64,000 bases of DNA, taken from CAVZYN01 sp963779515 (GTDB taxonomy: Bacteria; Pseudomonadota; Alphaproteobacteria; Rhizobiales; Hyphomicrobiaceae). The DNA is taken from assembly GCA_963779515.1 (NCBI GenBank), contig CAVZYN010000017.1:1-64000 (forward strand), written 5' to 3'. The translations under genes and the position numbers were made by a program. A model generated the notes under the pieces. The model did not search any database, was not told the DNA's origin, and worked only from the letters and a program-made list of their open reading frames with translations. Shown here in pieces: positions 9,624-17,763 of the stretch; the stretch's first letter is position 1, and each line of letters opens with the position of its first letter.

Positions 9624-11423
9624 TTCGCACTTTTGCGAGGGGTCACCGAACTGGCGCGGCGCACTCCAGGGCCTGACATAGGGTGCGCCCAGCGCGCCGT
9701 AGATCTCGATGGTATCGCCGAGCACACGCGCCGATGTGCCCTTCGCCGAGGGTACTGTTTCGGGCGGGGCGCGCGGCGCGACATTGACGCGCAGATTGAT
9801 GACGTCGCGCAGTACATCGACGGCCCCAGATGCCGTAATCGAGACATCCTCCGCCGTGCCTTGGATCTGTTCGACGGCGATGGTGCCGTCCTTTACCAGG
9901 GCCCGCGCCATCAGACTGTTCAGAAACAAGCGGCCAGCGGGGAGCGACGACCATCCTGGGGGAGACGAGGCCGCAACTTCCTTGATTTGCCGCAGGTCCG
10001 TCTGCAGCCGCGCGCCCTCCGGCATTGTCACGGCGATCTCGCCCGACAGTGTCCCGCCCAATTGGCGCAACGTCGCGCCACTGGCCAGCAGATCGATGCG
10101 CGCTTGCGCCCGGCCGCTGACAATGTCGGCGGCATTCGGAAAGATGTTGCCAAGGACGCCCGAGACGACCGGATGTTCCACCAGCCCACGGACTTTTCCG
10201 ATCGGAGGATTCGCGGAGGCGTCGAAGCCGATTTGCAGGCGTCCGGCGCGGCCCAATACATCCGATCGCGGGACATCGGCGAACAACTTGCCGGATTTGG
10301 CCGTGATCGTGGCTGCGACCGCTCCAAGTTCTAGACCATCGAACCTGAGCTTCTTCACCGAAAGCCGCAGATCCGCATCCATTGCGCGCCAGAGTTCCAA
10401 ATTGAGGTCCTCGTTGATCAGCGCAGCTGGTCCAGCATCGAACAGCTTCGACAGGTCGAGGGTTTGAAAGGAGAGCGTCGCATCGATCGATGGCCGCTTG
10501 GCCCCATGATCGATGGAGACCGCTCCCGTCGCTTCATTGCCGTCGATCTCAATTTTGGCGCGGTCCATGGACAACGCAGAATCGCTCCATCGCGCGCCAC
10601 CCTTGATGGCGATGGTCTCCAATCCGTTCCGGCCTTTCAGCGGCAATCCGAGCCACGTCAGTAAGGCGCGGGCTCGCGTTGCCGCGAAATCTGCATTGCC
10701 TTCGAACCTCAACGATCCGAAAACGTCGACTTTGCCATCGAGCGTCGCGGTCAGGCCACCGGTCTTCAACGTCAGCCGCAAGGGATACTGGTAGAGATCG
10801 AGCGGGCGTTCGGATTTCTCAGGGGGCAGGGACAAGTTCGCGTCGAACGTGACGCTTTGTCCGGCGAGACTGAATTGCCCCTTAGCCGTGATCTGCCCGC
10901 GGCTGCGGACGACGATCTCGCTCTTCAGCCCGCTCAATTCCAGGTCGGGCCGAGACATTCCGGTGATGGTCAGCCGGCCATTCTCGATGAACAGCCGCGC
11001 AAATCCGAGATTGGTGATGGTGCGGGTCAGCGGCGAGCTGCTATCTGCAAGCGCGACCTCGCGGGCGCCACTCAAGTCGGCAACGAACACGGGTGCGTCG
11101 AGCAGAAGTTCGCCTTCGCTTTCCCTCAGGCCCGCAACACTGTCGCTGAAAATGCTGGCTTGGCGGAGTGCCACCAGTGGCCGCGCCACGATCTGGGTTT
11201 CCGACACCACCACGAATGGACCGGATGACGCCGACTTCACCCGCGCTGGATCCGCGCGCCGCTCCTCCGCCACGTTGGTCACCAGCATCGGCACCAAGGC
11301 CGCCAGAAACAAGCAACCGAACATTCCGAGGATGACAACGGACCCTTTGGCGAGCACGCGCTTCTTGACTTGCGCTCGCACATCTTTGGCAGCCGATGTC
11401 GCCCTCGTCATTCCTGCACTCAC
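9620..11423 (-). CDS. AsmA-like protein (3' end uncertain)
   Basis: Large protein with an N-terminal membrane anchor (about residues 27-48, VVILGMFGCLFLAALVP) and a long periplasmic part rich in beta strands. The C-terminal third has AsmA-family features: LRQLGGTLSGEIAVTMPEGA, then GTAEDVSITASGAVDVLRDVINLRVNV. Such proteins influence outer-membrane lipid or protein assembly. In the written frame the protein runs on to 9192, entirely antisense to the metallophosphoesterase, and loses all family likeness after about 9660. If one base is extra near 9640-9670, as in other genes here, it ends at TAG 9620-9622, overlapping the opposing stop. That end is used here. Confidence 0.72.
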
Positions 11424-11462
11424 TCAGGGTTCACTCGCGAACCCGCGTCACGCAAGGTACGG

Positions 11463-12101
11463 TCAGCCGAGCGCAGCCGCGGTTGCTGCTTCGAGATCGG
11501 CTTTGCTGACACCGGGCGCCATCTCCTGCACCTTCAAGCCGGATTTTGTCACCTCCATCACAGCCAGGTCGGTGATGATCAAGTTCACGACGCCCACGCC
11601 CGTCAGCGGCAATGTGCATTTCGGCAAAATCTTTTGGTCGATCGAGCCGTCCTTTTTCTTGGCTGTATGCTCCATGACAACCACGACACGGTCGACGCCG
11701 GCGACCAAATCCATGGCGCCGCCCATGCCCTTGACCATCTTGCCGGGGATCATCCAATTGGCAAGATCACCGGTTTCAGAGACCTGCATGGCACCGAGAA
11801 TGGCGAGGTTGATGTGGCCGCCGCGGATCATGCCGAAACTGTCGGCCGAGGAAAAGAAACTCGATCCCGGCAGGGTCGTCACGGTCTGCTTGCCGGCATT
11901 GATCAGGTCTGGGTCGACTTCGTTTTCCATCGGAAACGGCCCGATACCGAGGAGGCCGTTTTCGGACTGGAGCATGACCGTCATGCCGTCGGGGATGTAG
12001 TTTGCGACGAGTGTCGGCAGGCCGATGCCGAGGTTGACGTAGAAACCGTCGCGCAACTCCTTGGCGGCGCGCTGCGCCATCTGTTCACGTGTCCAAGCCA
12101 T
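11463..12101 (-). CDS. scoB: 3-oxoacid CoA-transferase subunit B
   Basis: 212 residues. This is the B subunit of succinyl-CoA:3-ketoacid CoA-transferase, which moves CoA onto acetoacetate. It has the N-terminal AKELRDGFYVNLGIGLPTLV and the catalytic-glutamate motif QSENGLLGIGPFP. GGHINLAILGAMQVS and the late VNLIITDLAVMEV also match the family. The start at 12101 gives the usual MAWTREQMAQRAA opening; the frame is open further upstream but only into the repeat described at 12122. Its partner subunit A is at 12644-13339 on the same strand. A foreign gene lies between them. Confidence 0.93.
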   Translation of the reverse strand: MAWTREQMAQRAAKELRDGFYVNLGIGLPTLVANYIPDGMTVMLQSENGLLGIGPFPMENEVDPDLINAGKQTVTTLPGSSFFSSADSFGMIRGGHINLAILGAMQVSETGDLANWMIPGKMVKGMGGAMDLVAGVDRVVVVMEHTAKKKDGSIDQKILPKCTLPLTGVGVVNLIITDLAVMEVTKSGLKVQEMAPGVSKADLEAATAAALG

Positions 12102-12121
12102 GTGCGGTTCCTTGAAGTGAA

Positions 12122-12651
12122 GAAGGTGAAGTGGGTGAGTGGTCAGTCGTGAGTGGTGAGTGGTGGGTGGCAAGAGCGTCCCGATTGCTCGCGACGCGAC
12201 TTCAACTGCTTCTATCTTGGTGGCTCTCCAAACTTCGGATCAAACCGCGCAACATCTTGCTGACTCGAACGGCCATTGCCCTACACGGTTCGACTTTGTC
12301 GGCCGCAACGAGCCTCAACCTGGATGCCAACAGCAAGTGGGTTTCGAGTTCTCGCGCCGAACCCTGCGAAACCCTAAGGAAATGAATGAAATTTCCCGTT
12401 TGATCTCGACCATAACCTTCCGCAATGTTTGCCGGGATCGAGACGACGGCGCGTCGAATTTGAGACGTCAGGCCATAGACTTCTTCGCGCGGGAAGCCGC
12501 GGGTCAACTCGTAGCAATGCTCAGCAAGAGTCATAGCCAATTGCCACACTTCAAGGTCTTCATAGGACTTGATCGGGTCGGCTGACATTCTGAACTCTTC
12601 GCGCGCAAGCCACTCACGACTGACCACTCACCACTCACCCGCTTCACTTCC
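12122..12651. repeat. Inverted-repeat-bounded insertion unit carrying a four-helix-bundle gene
   Basis: A 22-base sequence at 12135-12156 recurs without mismatch, in inverted orientation, at 12610-12631. Both copies sit in longer GTGAGTGG-type low-complexity stretches (about 12122-12177 and 12602-12651). They enclose the gene at 12202-12588 and separate scoA from scoB, which in most genomes are adjacent. The arrangement looks like a small inserted unit. No transposase is present. Confidence 0.75.
12202..12588 (-). CDS. Four-helix-bundle protein (23S rRNA intervening-sequence protein family)
   Basis: 128 residues from the ATG at 12588. It has the family pattern SYEDLEVWQLAM, the central FPREEVYGLTSQIRRA, then SIPANIAEGYGR and FLRVSQGSARELETHL. 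Relatives are encoded in 23S rRNA intervening sequences or as scattered single genes; their function is unknown. Thirteen further in-frame codons lie upstream but run into the repeat. It is placed between the two CoA-transferase subunit genes, on the same strand, inside inverted repeats, so it probably rides on scoA transcription. Confidence 0.88.
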   Translation of the reverse strand: MSADPIKSYEDLEVWQLAMTLAEHCYELTRGFPREEVYGLTSQIRRAVVSIPANIAEGYGRDQTGNFIHFLRVSQGSARELETHLLLASRLRLVAADKVEPCRAMAVRVSKMLRGLIRSLESHQDRSS

Positions 12652-13339
12652 TTACTGTTCTTTGCTCGATGCGCTTTTCGGGATGCGGATTGTGCACCAC
12701 GCGCTTCACAAAGATGCCGGGTGTATGGATCTGATCAGGATCGAGGGCTCCGACCTCCACCAGATGCTCGACTTCGGCGATCGTGATCTTGCCGGCCGAG
12801 GCGACCATGGGATTAAAATTGCGCGCGGTTTTCCGGTAGATCAGGTTGCCGGCCTTGTCGCCCTTCCAGGCCTTGACGAGTGAGACATCGGCGCGAAGTG
12901 CGCGTTCCATGATGTACTTCTGGCCGTCGAACTCCTGCACCGGCTTGCCGTCGGCAACGATGGTGCCGTAGCCGGTCTTGGTGAAGAATGCCGGGATGCC
13001 CGCGCCACCGGCCCGCAGTTTTTCAGCGAGGGTGCCTTGCGGCGTGAACTCGAGTTCGAGTTCACCCGCCAGAAATTGACGCTCGAATTCCTTGTTCTCA
13101 CCCACGTAAGACGCGATCATTTTCTTGATCTGGCGCGTCTCCAGCAGCAGGCCGAGGCCGAAACCATCAACCCCCGCGTTGTTCGAAATGGCCGTCAGAC
13201 CTTTGATGCCGCTGTCACGCAGAGCCGCGATCAGGGCTTCGGGGATGCCGCACAGGCCAAACCCGCCGACCGCGATGATCTGACCATCTTTGGCGACGCC
13301 TTCGAGCGCGGCCTTGGCGCTCGGGTAGACCTTGTTCAT
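12644..13339 (-). CDS. scoA: 3-oxoacid CoA-transferase subunit A
   Basis: 231 residues from ATG 13339. It has the CoA-binding GGFGLCGIPEALI, LTAISNNAGVDGFGLG and ELEFTPQGTLAEKLRAGGAGIPAFFT, all standard for subunit A. The late KTARNFNPMVASAG also fits. With subunit B it forms the enzyme that activates acetoacetate with succinyl-CoA for ketone-body or polyhydroxybutyrate use. The two genes are normally translationally coupled. Here about 540 bases of inserted sequence lie between this stop and the scoB start. Confidence 0.93.
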   Translation of the reverse strand: MNKVYPSAKAALEGVAKDGQIIAVGGFGLCGIPEALIAALRDSGIKGLTAISNNAGVDGFGLGLLLETRQIKKMIASYVGENKEFERQFLAGELELEFTPQGTLAEKLRAGGAGIPAFFTKTGYGTIVADGKPVQEFDGQKYIMERALRADVSLVKAWKGDKAGNLIYRKTARNFNPMVASAGKITIAEVEHLVEVGALDPDQIHTPGIFVKRVVHNPHPEKRIEQRTVRK

Positions 13340-13511
13340 GGGTGACGTTCCTTGAGCAACGACCTCAACAGCCAAAACCGGCGTACCTATACACCCGTCA
13401 CCCCGTTCGGCAAGGGTCCGGGGGCGCCCGCCATGGCGACGCTCGTAACGATAATTGGCAGAGGTGTCGATCAAACTCGATCGTGTCCAATGCTCGGTGT
13501 ATGATTGGCGC

Positions 13512-14555
13512 ATGCGTCAGGCGTTCGTCATTGGGGGAATGGAGGTCGCGGCAGGCGAGCGCAAGCTCGTCGATCTGCCGGTCTCGAAGCTGTCGAACCA
13601 CACGCCCGTCACGCTGCCCGTCCACGTCCTGCACGGCCTGCAGCCAGGCCCAACAATGTTCATTTCCGCCGCGATCCATGGCGATGAACTCAACGGCGTC
13701 GAGATCATCCGCCGCGTCTTGCGCACGCTGCAGCCGGGCAATATCGCCGGCACTCTGCTGTGCGTGCCGGTCGTCAACGCCTATGGTTTCATCGGCCGAT
13801 CGCGGTATCTGCCCGACCGGCGCGATCTCAACCGATCGTTTCCGGGGTCGGCCGGTGGATCGCTGGCGGCGCGGCTCGCGAACCTCTTCCTCAACGAAGT
13901 GGTCAAGCGGTGCCAATTCGGCATCGATTTGCACACGGCCGCGGTCCATCGTGTGAACCTGCCGCAGATCCGCTCTGATTTCGTCAAGAGCCCGCGCTGC
14001 CGGCAACTCTCGGAGGCGTTCGGGGCGCAAGTCGTGCTCGAGTCGCCTGAACGGCCCGGATCGCTGCGCCGGGCGGCACGCGATGCCGGTGTCGACGTCT
14101 TGGTGTACGAAGGCGGCGAGGGGCTGCGCTTCGACGAGTTCGCCATCAAGGCCGGTGTCGATGGCGTCGCAGGCGTGATGCTGGCGACCGGCATGCTGTC
14201 GCTCCCGGATGGCGTCGAGGCCTCGCAGCTCAACGAGGAACTACGGCCGCCGATCTTCACCAACGCCTCGAAGTGGGTTCGGGCGCCCGATGGCGGCGTG
14301 TTCCGGACCACCAAGAGGATCGGTGAAGCGGTGTCCGAGTTGGAGCTGATCGGCTTCGTTGCCAACCCTTACGAAGACAACGAAACCGAAGTCCGTTCGA
14401 CGCGACGCGGCATCATCGTCGGGCGCACCACGCTGCCGATCGTCAACATGGGCGATGCGCTCTTCCACATCGCCTGGTCGGAAGAGCACGACCGCGGCAA
14501 GGCGCGCGATACCTCGGCAACCGATCCGCTGATGGACGAAGACGAAATCATCTGA
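13512..14555 (+). CDS. Succinylglutamate desuccinylase/aspartoacylase family protein
   Basis: 347 residues of the M14-type zinc hydrolase family. Visible zinc-site motifs are AAIHGDELNG (His and Glu) and FGIDLHTAA (His). PDRRDLNRSFPG between them is the arginine-rich substrate motif. The C-terminal part, from about residue 260, is a small beta domain seen in the family. The ATG at 13512 starts MRQAFVIGG; the frame is open 19 codons further up without support. It diverges from scoA. The real substrate is unknown: members act on acyl-amino acids. Confidence 0.88.
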   Translation: MRQAFVIGGMEVAAGERKLVDLPVSKLSNHTPVTLPVHVLHGLQPGPTMFISAAIHGDELNGVEIIRRVLRTLQPGNIAGTLLCVPVVNAYGFIGRSRYLPDRRDLNRSFPGSAGGSLAARLANLFLNEVVKRCQFGIDLHTAAVHRVNLPQIRSDFVKSPRCRQLSEAFGAQVVLESPERPGSLRRAARDAGVDVLVYEGGEGLRFDEFAIKAGVDGVAGVMLATGMLSLPDGVEASQLNEELRPPIFTNASKWVRAPDGGVFRTTKRIGEAVSELELIGFVANPYEDNETEVRSTRRGIIVGRTTLPIVNMGDALFHIAWSEEHDRGKARDTSATDPLMDEDEII

Positions 14556-14659
14556 AATCGAAATCCGGCCGCGTGCCATGCGGCCTATGGGGCTTGCCCG
14601 CGGCGCGGCGCTCCATTACCCCTAATTTCAACAGTCGATGAAAGCAGGAGTGGCACCTC

Positions 14660-15433
14660 ATGGCCTACGAAACCATCCTCGTTGAAACGCGCGGCAAGGT
14701 GGGCCTAATCACCCTCAATCGGCCGAATGCGCTGAATGCCTTGAATTCGAAACTGATCAGCGAAATGAATGTGGTGCTCGATCAGTGGGAGGCCGACGAA
14801 AAGATCGGCTGTATCGTCATCACAGGCTCGGAAAAAGCGTTCGCGGCCGGCGCCGACATCAAGGAAATGAGTTCGAAGAGCTACATGGAGGCCTACAAGG
14901 GCGACTTCATCGGGACGTGGGATCGGGTCGCACGCGTGAGAAAGCCCGTCGTTGCAGCAGTTGCTGGATTTGCGCTCGGCGGCGGCTGCGAACTCGCGAT
15001 GATGTGCGATTTTATCATAGCGGCTGACACGGCAAAGTTCGGGCAGCCCGAGATCAAGCTCGGGGTGATGCCCGGCGCGGGCGGCACGCAGCGCCTGACG
15101 CGCTTCGTCGGCAAGGCGAAGGCGATGGAAATGTGCCTGACGGGGCGCATGATGGACGCGGCGGAAGCCGAGCGGGCGGGGCTCGTTTCGCGGGTGGTGC
15201 CGGCGGCCGACCTGATCAGCGACGCCCTGAAAACAGCAGATACGATCGCCGGGATGTCCTTGCCCGCGACGATGATGACCAAGGAGAGCGTCAATCGCTC
15301 CTACGAGACGACACTGTCCGAAGGCATTCGCTTCGAACGCCGTGTGTTCCACGCGATGTTCGCCATGGACGACCAGAAGGAAGGCATGGCGGCGTTCATC
15401 GAGAAGCGCAAAGCGAGCTTCAAGAACGGCTAA
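14660..15433 (+). CDS. Enoyl-CoA hydratase
   Basis: 257-residue crotonase. It has the oxyanion-hole motif AFAAGADIKEM, the first catalytic-Glu region GGGCELAMMCD and the second GQPEIKLGVMPGAGGTQRL. It hydrates trans-2-enoyl-CoA in beta-oxidation. The ATG at 14660 has AGCAGGAG upstream (14644-14651). The stop codon lies in a perfect hairpin shared with the convergent gene at 15443. The likeness to short-chain enoyl-CoA hydratases is strong. Proximity to CoA-transferase genes fits fatty-acid or ketone-body catabolism. Confidence 0.95.
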   Translation: MAYETILVETRGKVGLITLNRPNALNALNSKLISEMNVVLDQWEADEKIGCIVITGSEKAFAAGADIKEMSSKSYMEAYKGDFIGTWDRVARVRKPVVAAVAGFALGGGCELAMMCDFIIAADTAKFGQPEIKLGVMPGAGGTQRLTRFVGKAKAMEMCLTGRMMDAAEAERAGLVSRVVPAADLISDALKTADTIAGMSLPATMMTKESVNRSYETTLSEGIRFERRVFHAMFAMDDQKEGMAAFIEKRKASFKNG

Positions 15434-15449
15434 CCTAGGGGGTTAGCCG
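15427..15449. terminator. Shared hairpin over two convergent stop codons
   Basis: CGGCTAACC (15427-15435) pairs perfectly with GGTTAGCCG (15441-15449) around a five-base loop. The stop codons of the two convergent genes (TAA 15431-15433 and, on the minus strand, 15445-15443) lie in opposite arms. No T-run follows, so it may act as a bidirectional pause or mRNA-end hairpin rather than a classical terminator. Confidence 0.6.
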
Positions 15450-16042
15450 GCCTTGGCTTCGGACCGGCTGCGGAGCGACAGCATATAGGCCGCAATGAGT
15501 GCGATGCCGATCGCTGACGCCATTGAAACGTTGATGGCAGCCCACTTGGCCTTCATGGAGAAGCCGTCGATGGACAGGCGCCCGGCAGCAAGAAGGCTGC
15601 CGAGGGCGACACACGTAAAGAGCAAATGGCCCCAGGCCATCCAGTCGACGAGGCTGACCAGATTGGTGTCGCTGGTCCGATCTTTTGCCGCGCGCGCCAG
15701 AATCGAGCTCACGAACAAGCAGATCGCTGAACCCATGATGAGGATCATCAAGATCGGCGTCGCCTTCGGCCACTCCAGCAGCCACGTGTAGGTGATCGTC
15801 ACGACCATCGTGCTCCAGCACCACAAGAACCCCATGGCGCGCGCGCCGCTCGCCGCAAGTTCGACCTCGCTGGCGCCGTTGGCGGCCAGATTGCGCTGAT
15901 CCCGGATGGTGGACGCCGCAACGAACAGGGCGATGACCATCGCCACGGCCAAATGCGCATCCTGCCACATGGCGCCAGCTAGAATGAGCAATGCCGAAAC
16001 CGACATCGACAATGCAAACATCCAAATGACAATAGCAGCCAT
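15443..16042 (-). CDS. Hypothetical membrane protein
   Basis: 199 residues with about six predicted membrane helices: the N-terminal MAAIVIWMFALSMSVSALLI, a second at about 33-45, and pairs around 68-88, 95-113, 132-152 and 166-188. Short charged loops separate them. I recognise no family. It is convergent with the enoyl-CoA hydratase and followed on the other side by the rpsT promoter region. Confidence 0.7.
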   Translation of the reverse strand: MAAIVIWMFALSMSVSALLILAGAMWQDAHLAVAMVIALFVAASTIRDQRNLAANGASEVELAASGARAMGFLWCWSTMVVTITYTWLLEWPKATPILMILIMGSAICLFVSSILARAAKDRTSDTNLVSLVDWMAWGHLLFTCVALGSLLAAGRLSIDGFSMKAKWAAINVSMASAIGIALIAAYMLSLRSRSEAKAG

Positions 16043-16327
16043 GTTTCACACCAGAGAACGAGCGATCGGTGGACAGTGCCATGACTTTCCTAATGCGACG
16101 TTAACCTCTCGCCCGGCGGAGCCAGGACCCTTGAAGGCGCAAATGCGCGATTTCATTGGCGCATCGTTGACGGCTGCCGCCGGCTGGCGCTATAGCAACC
16201 CGTCTTGACCGGCCAGGGGACCTTTTGGCCGGCGAAAGTCTTTGCCGAGGGCGGCCGCGATGGTCACATCGCTCCGGCGCTCGACGATCCGATACTCGTC
16301 AGTTCACGCACATCAGGAGCATGGCCC

Positions 16328-16594
16328 ATGGCCAACACAAAGTCGGCCCAAAAAGCAACGCGGCGCATTGGGCGCCAAACCGAAGTCAACAAAAACCGCC
16401 GCTCGCAAATGAGGACGGACGTTCGCGCCGTTGAAGAGGCAATCTCAAAAGGCGACAAGACCGCGGCGCTGGCAGCGTTGAAGTCTGTCGAACCTGTGCT
16501 GATGCGTGCCGCTCAGAAAGGCATCGTCCACAAGAAGACGGCATCGCGCAAGGTTGGCCGATTGGCGAAACGCGTTGGCGCGCTGAAAGCCTGA
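16328..16594 (+). CDS. rpsT: 30S ribosomal protein S20
   Basis: 88 residues, starting MANTKSAQKATR, with the typical lysine/arginine-rich helical body (NKNRRSQMRTDVRAVE) and the C-terminal HKKTASRKVGRLAKRV. S20 binds 16S rRNA early in 30S assembly. The ATG at 16328 matches the universal MAN(T/H)KSA start. In many alphaproteobacteria rpsT precedes dnaA, as here, with the rhodanese gene between. Confidence 0.97.
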   Translation: MANTKSAQKATRRIGRQTEVNKNRRSQMRTDVRAVEEAISKGDKTAALAALKSVEPVLMRAAQKGIVHKKTASRKVGRLAKRVGALKA

Positions 16595-16673
16595 ACGGGA
16601 TTTTGTTAGAAAAGCGTCGCAATCGAGAATAGTGGTAATTTTGCAGCGCACTCACGTATGACAGCCGGCGCCC

Positions 16674-16864
16674 GAGTCTTGCGAGCTGCAAATTAAAGTC
16701 ACTTGAATCAAAGCTCTAAAATTCGGACGCGCGTTTGCGGGCATGCGTGCGAAAATCCTGACCTGATCCTCACAAGAAGAATCTGCATCGAAACGGCGTC
16801 CTCGCGGGCGCCGTTTTTGTTTCTGCACGATTGATGATCGTGGAGGGATTCCTTCCGCAGACTC
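16674..16864. promoter_or_regulatory. Cluster of GANTC (CcrM-type) methylation sites
   Basis: GANTC occurs at 16674, 16705, 16779, 16847 and 16860, five times in 191 bases. About one per 256 bases is expected by chance. In alphaproteobacteria CcrM methylates these sites, and methylation state controls replication and cell-cycle promoters. No promoter can be fixed exactly. Confidence 0.5.
16791..16820 (+). terminator. Rho-independent terminator-like hairpin
   Basis: AAACGGCG (16791-16798) pairs with CGCCGTTT (16809-16816), and the right arm runs into TTTTTGTTT. It is 197 bases after the rpsT stop, so it ends either a long rpsT 3' region or an independent small transcript. Confidence 0.7.
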
Positions 16865-17118
16865 AAAGTGCTTGGCGTCGAACTTGTCCCCAGGCTTGGA
16901 AAACTCTTCACACCCTGCGTGATCGAACGGTGCGCCGACGACGGACGTCGACGGGTTGCCAGAGCGGAAGGCGATGGTTAAAAACCTGTGAGCGAATGGG
17001 ACGGGATCGAGGCCGATCCAAGATCTCATCCGGCGGTTGCCAAATGTACGGCAAGTCGAGAAACACGCCGCGAAATCAACTCACTGCGGTGAGGTGCGTT
17101 GGCGGCAAGACGATCGGG

Positions 17119-17254
17119 TCATCCACAAGCCAAGGCTCTGGATAACCCGCCGTCAGAGATTGCGGCGCGGCCGTTTGGACGCGGACGCACGTTGAGGAGC
17201 AAGTAGCGTGGCGGCATTGGACACTGTCCACATTGATGATGTGCCTGTGGATGA
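17119..17254. promoter_or_regulatory. Group of DnaA-box-like sites
   Basis: TCATCCACA at 17119-17127 (plus) and TTATCCAGA at 17137-17145 (minus) each differ from TTATCCACA at one base. A second TCATCCACA lies on the minus strand at 17246-17254, inside the rhodanese gene. They could be DnaA sites for control of dnaA or part of an origin. Confidence 0.45.
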
Positions 17255-17651
17255 AACATGGGCGCGACTGAAGTCGAACCCGCATGCGGTTCTGATCGAT
17301 GTGCGAACGAAGGCGGAGTGGGCGTTTGTAGGCCTTCCAGATCTCGCATCGATTGGTAAGCGGCCTGTCCTCGTCGAGTGGCAGACGTTTCCCGATAACC
17401 GGGTCGACGCAAGCTTCGTCGATCGTCTGAAAGAGACGTTGGATGGAGCAGGAGCGGATGCCAACAGCGAGTTGCTGTTCATCTGCAGGTCCGGAGGGCG
17501 CAGCCTCATGGCTGCTCGGGCCATGGTGGCGGCAGGCTTTCCGAACTGCCGCAATGTTGCTGATGGATTTGAAGGGCCACTGGATCCGCAGCGACATCGA
17601 GGGCAACTCGCCGGCTGGAAAGCCCGTGGGTTGCCGTGGGCACAGGGGTAG
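17208..17651 (+). CDS. Rhodanese-like domain protein
   Basis: 147 residues, single rhodanese domain. The N-terminal ALDTVHIDDVPVDETW leads to VLIDVRTKAEW (CH2A-like box), and the active-site loop is FICRSGGRS with the catalytic Cys near residue 91. It ends PLDPQRHRGQLAGWKARGLPW, a pattern common in rhizobial homologues. The GTG at 17208 has GAGGAG (17194-17199) at good spacing. It probably transfers sulfur, with unknown partner. It lies directly upstream of dnaA. Confidence 0.88.
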   Translation: MAALDTVHIDDVPVDETWARLKSNPHAVLIDVRTKAEWAFVGLPDLASIGKRPVLVEWQTFPDNRVDASFVDRLKETLDGAGADANSELLFICRSGGRSLMAARAMVAAGFPNCRNVADGFEGPLDPQRHRGQLAGWKARGLPWAQG

Positions 17652-17763
17652 TCCTGCAGCTCTGACTGACGATGTGATCAATGTTCCCATTTTGCGAGGG
17701 CAGATGGGTGCGGCGGGCGCATCGGAGTGGTGTGTGACGTTCATCAAGTAGGGGGTAGGCAAG

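Larger units (their letters stand above)
16595..17207. other. 0.6 kb gap between rpsT and the rhodanese gene
   Basis: No convincing reading frame. It holds five GANTC sites between 16674 and 16864, an intrinsic-terminator-like hairpin at 16791-16820, and two near-consensus DnaA boxes at 17119-17145. It may hold the rpsT 3' region, a small RNA ending at the hairpin, and control elements for the dnaA region or part of a replication origin. Confidence 0.5.

Noticed and set aside
12160..12585. 141-codon plus-strand frame over the four-helix-bundle gene
   Set aside because: Antisense shadow; the minus strand holds the family motifs.
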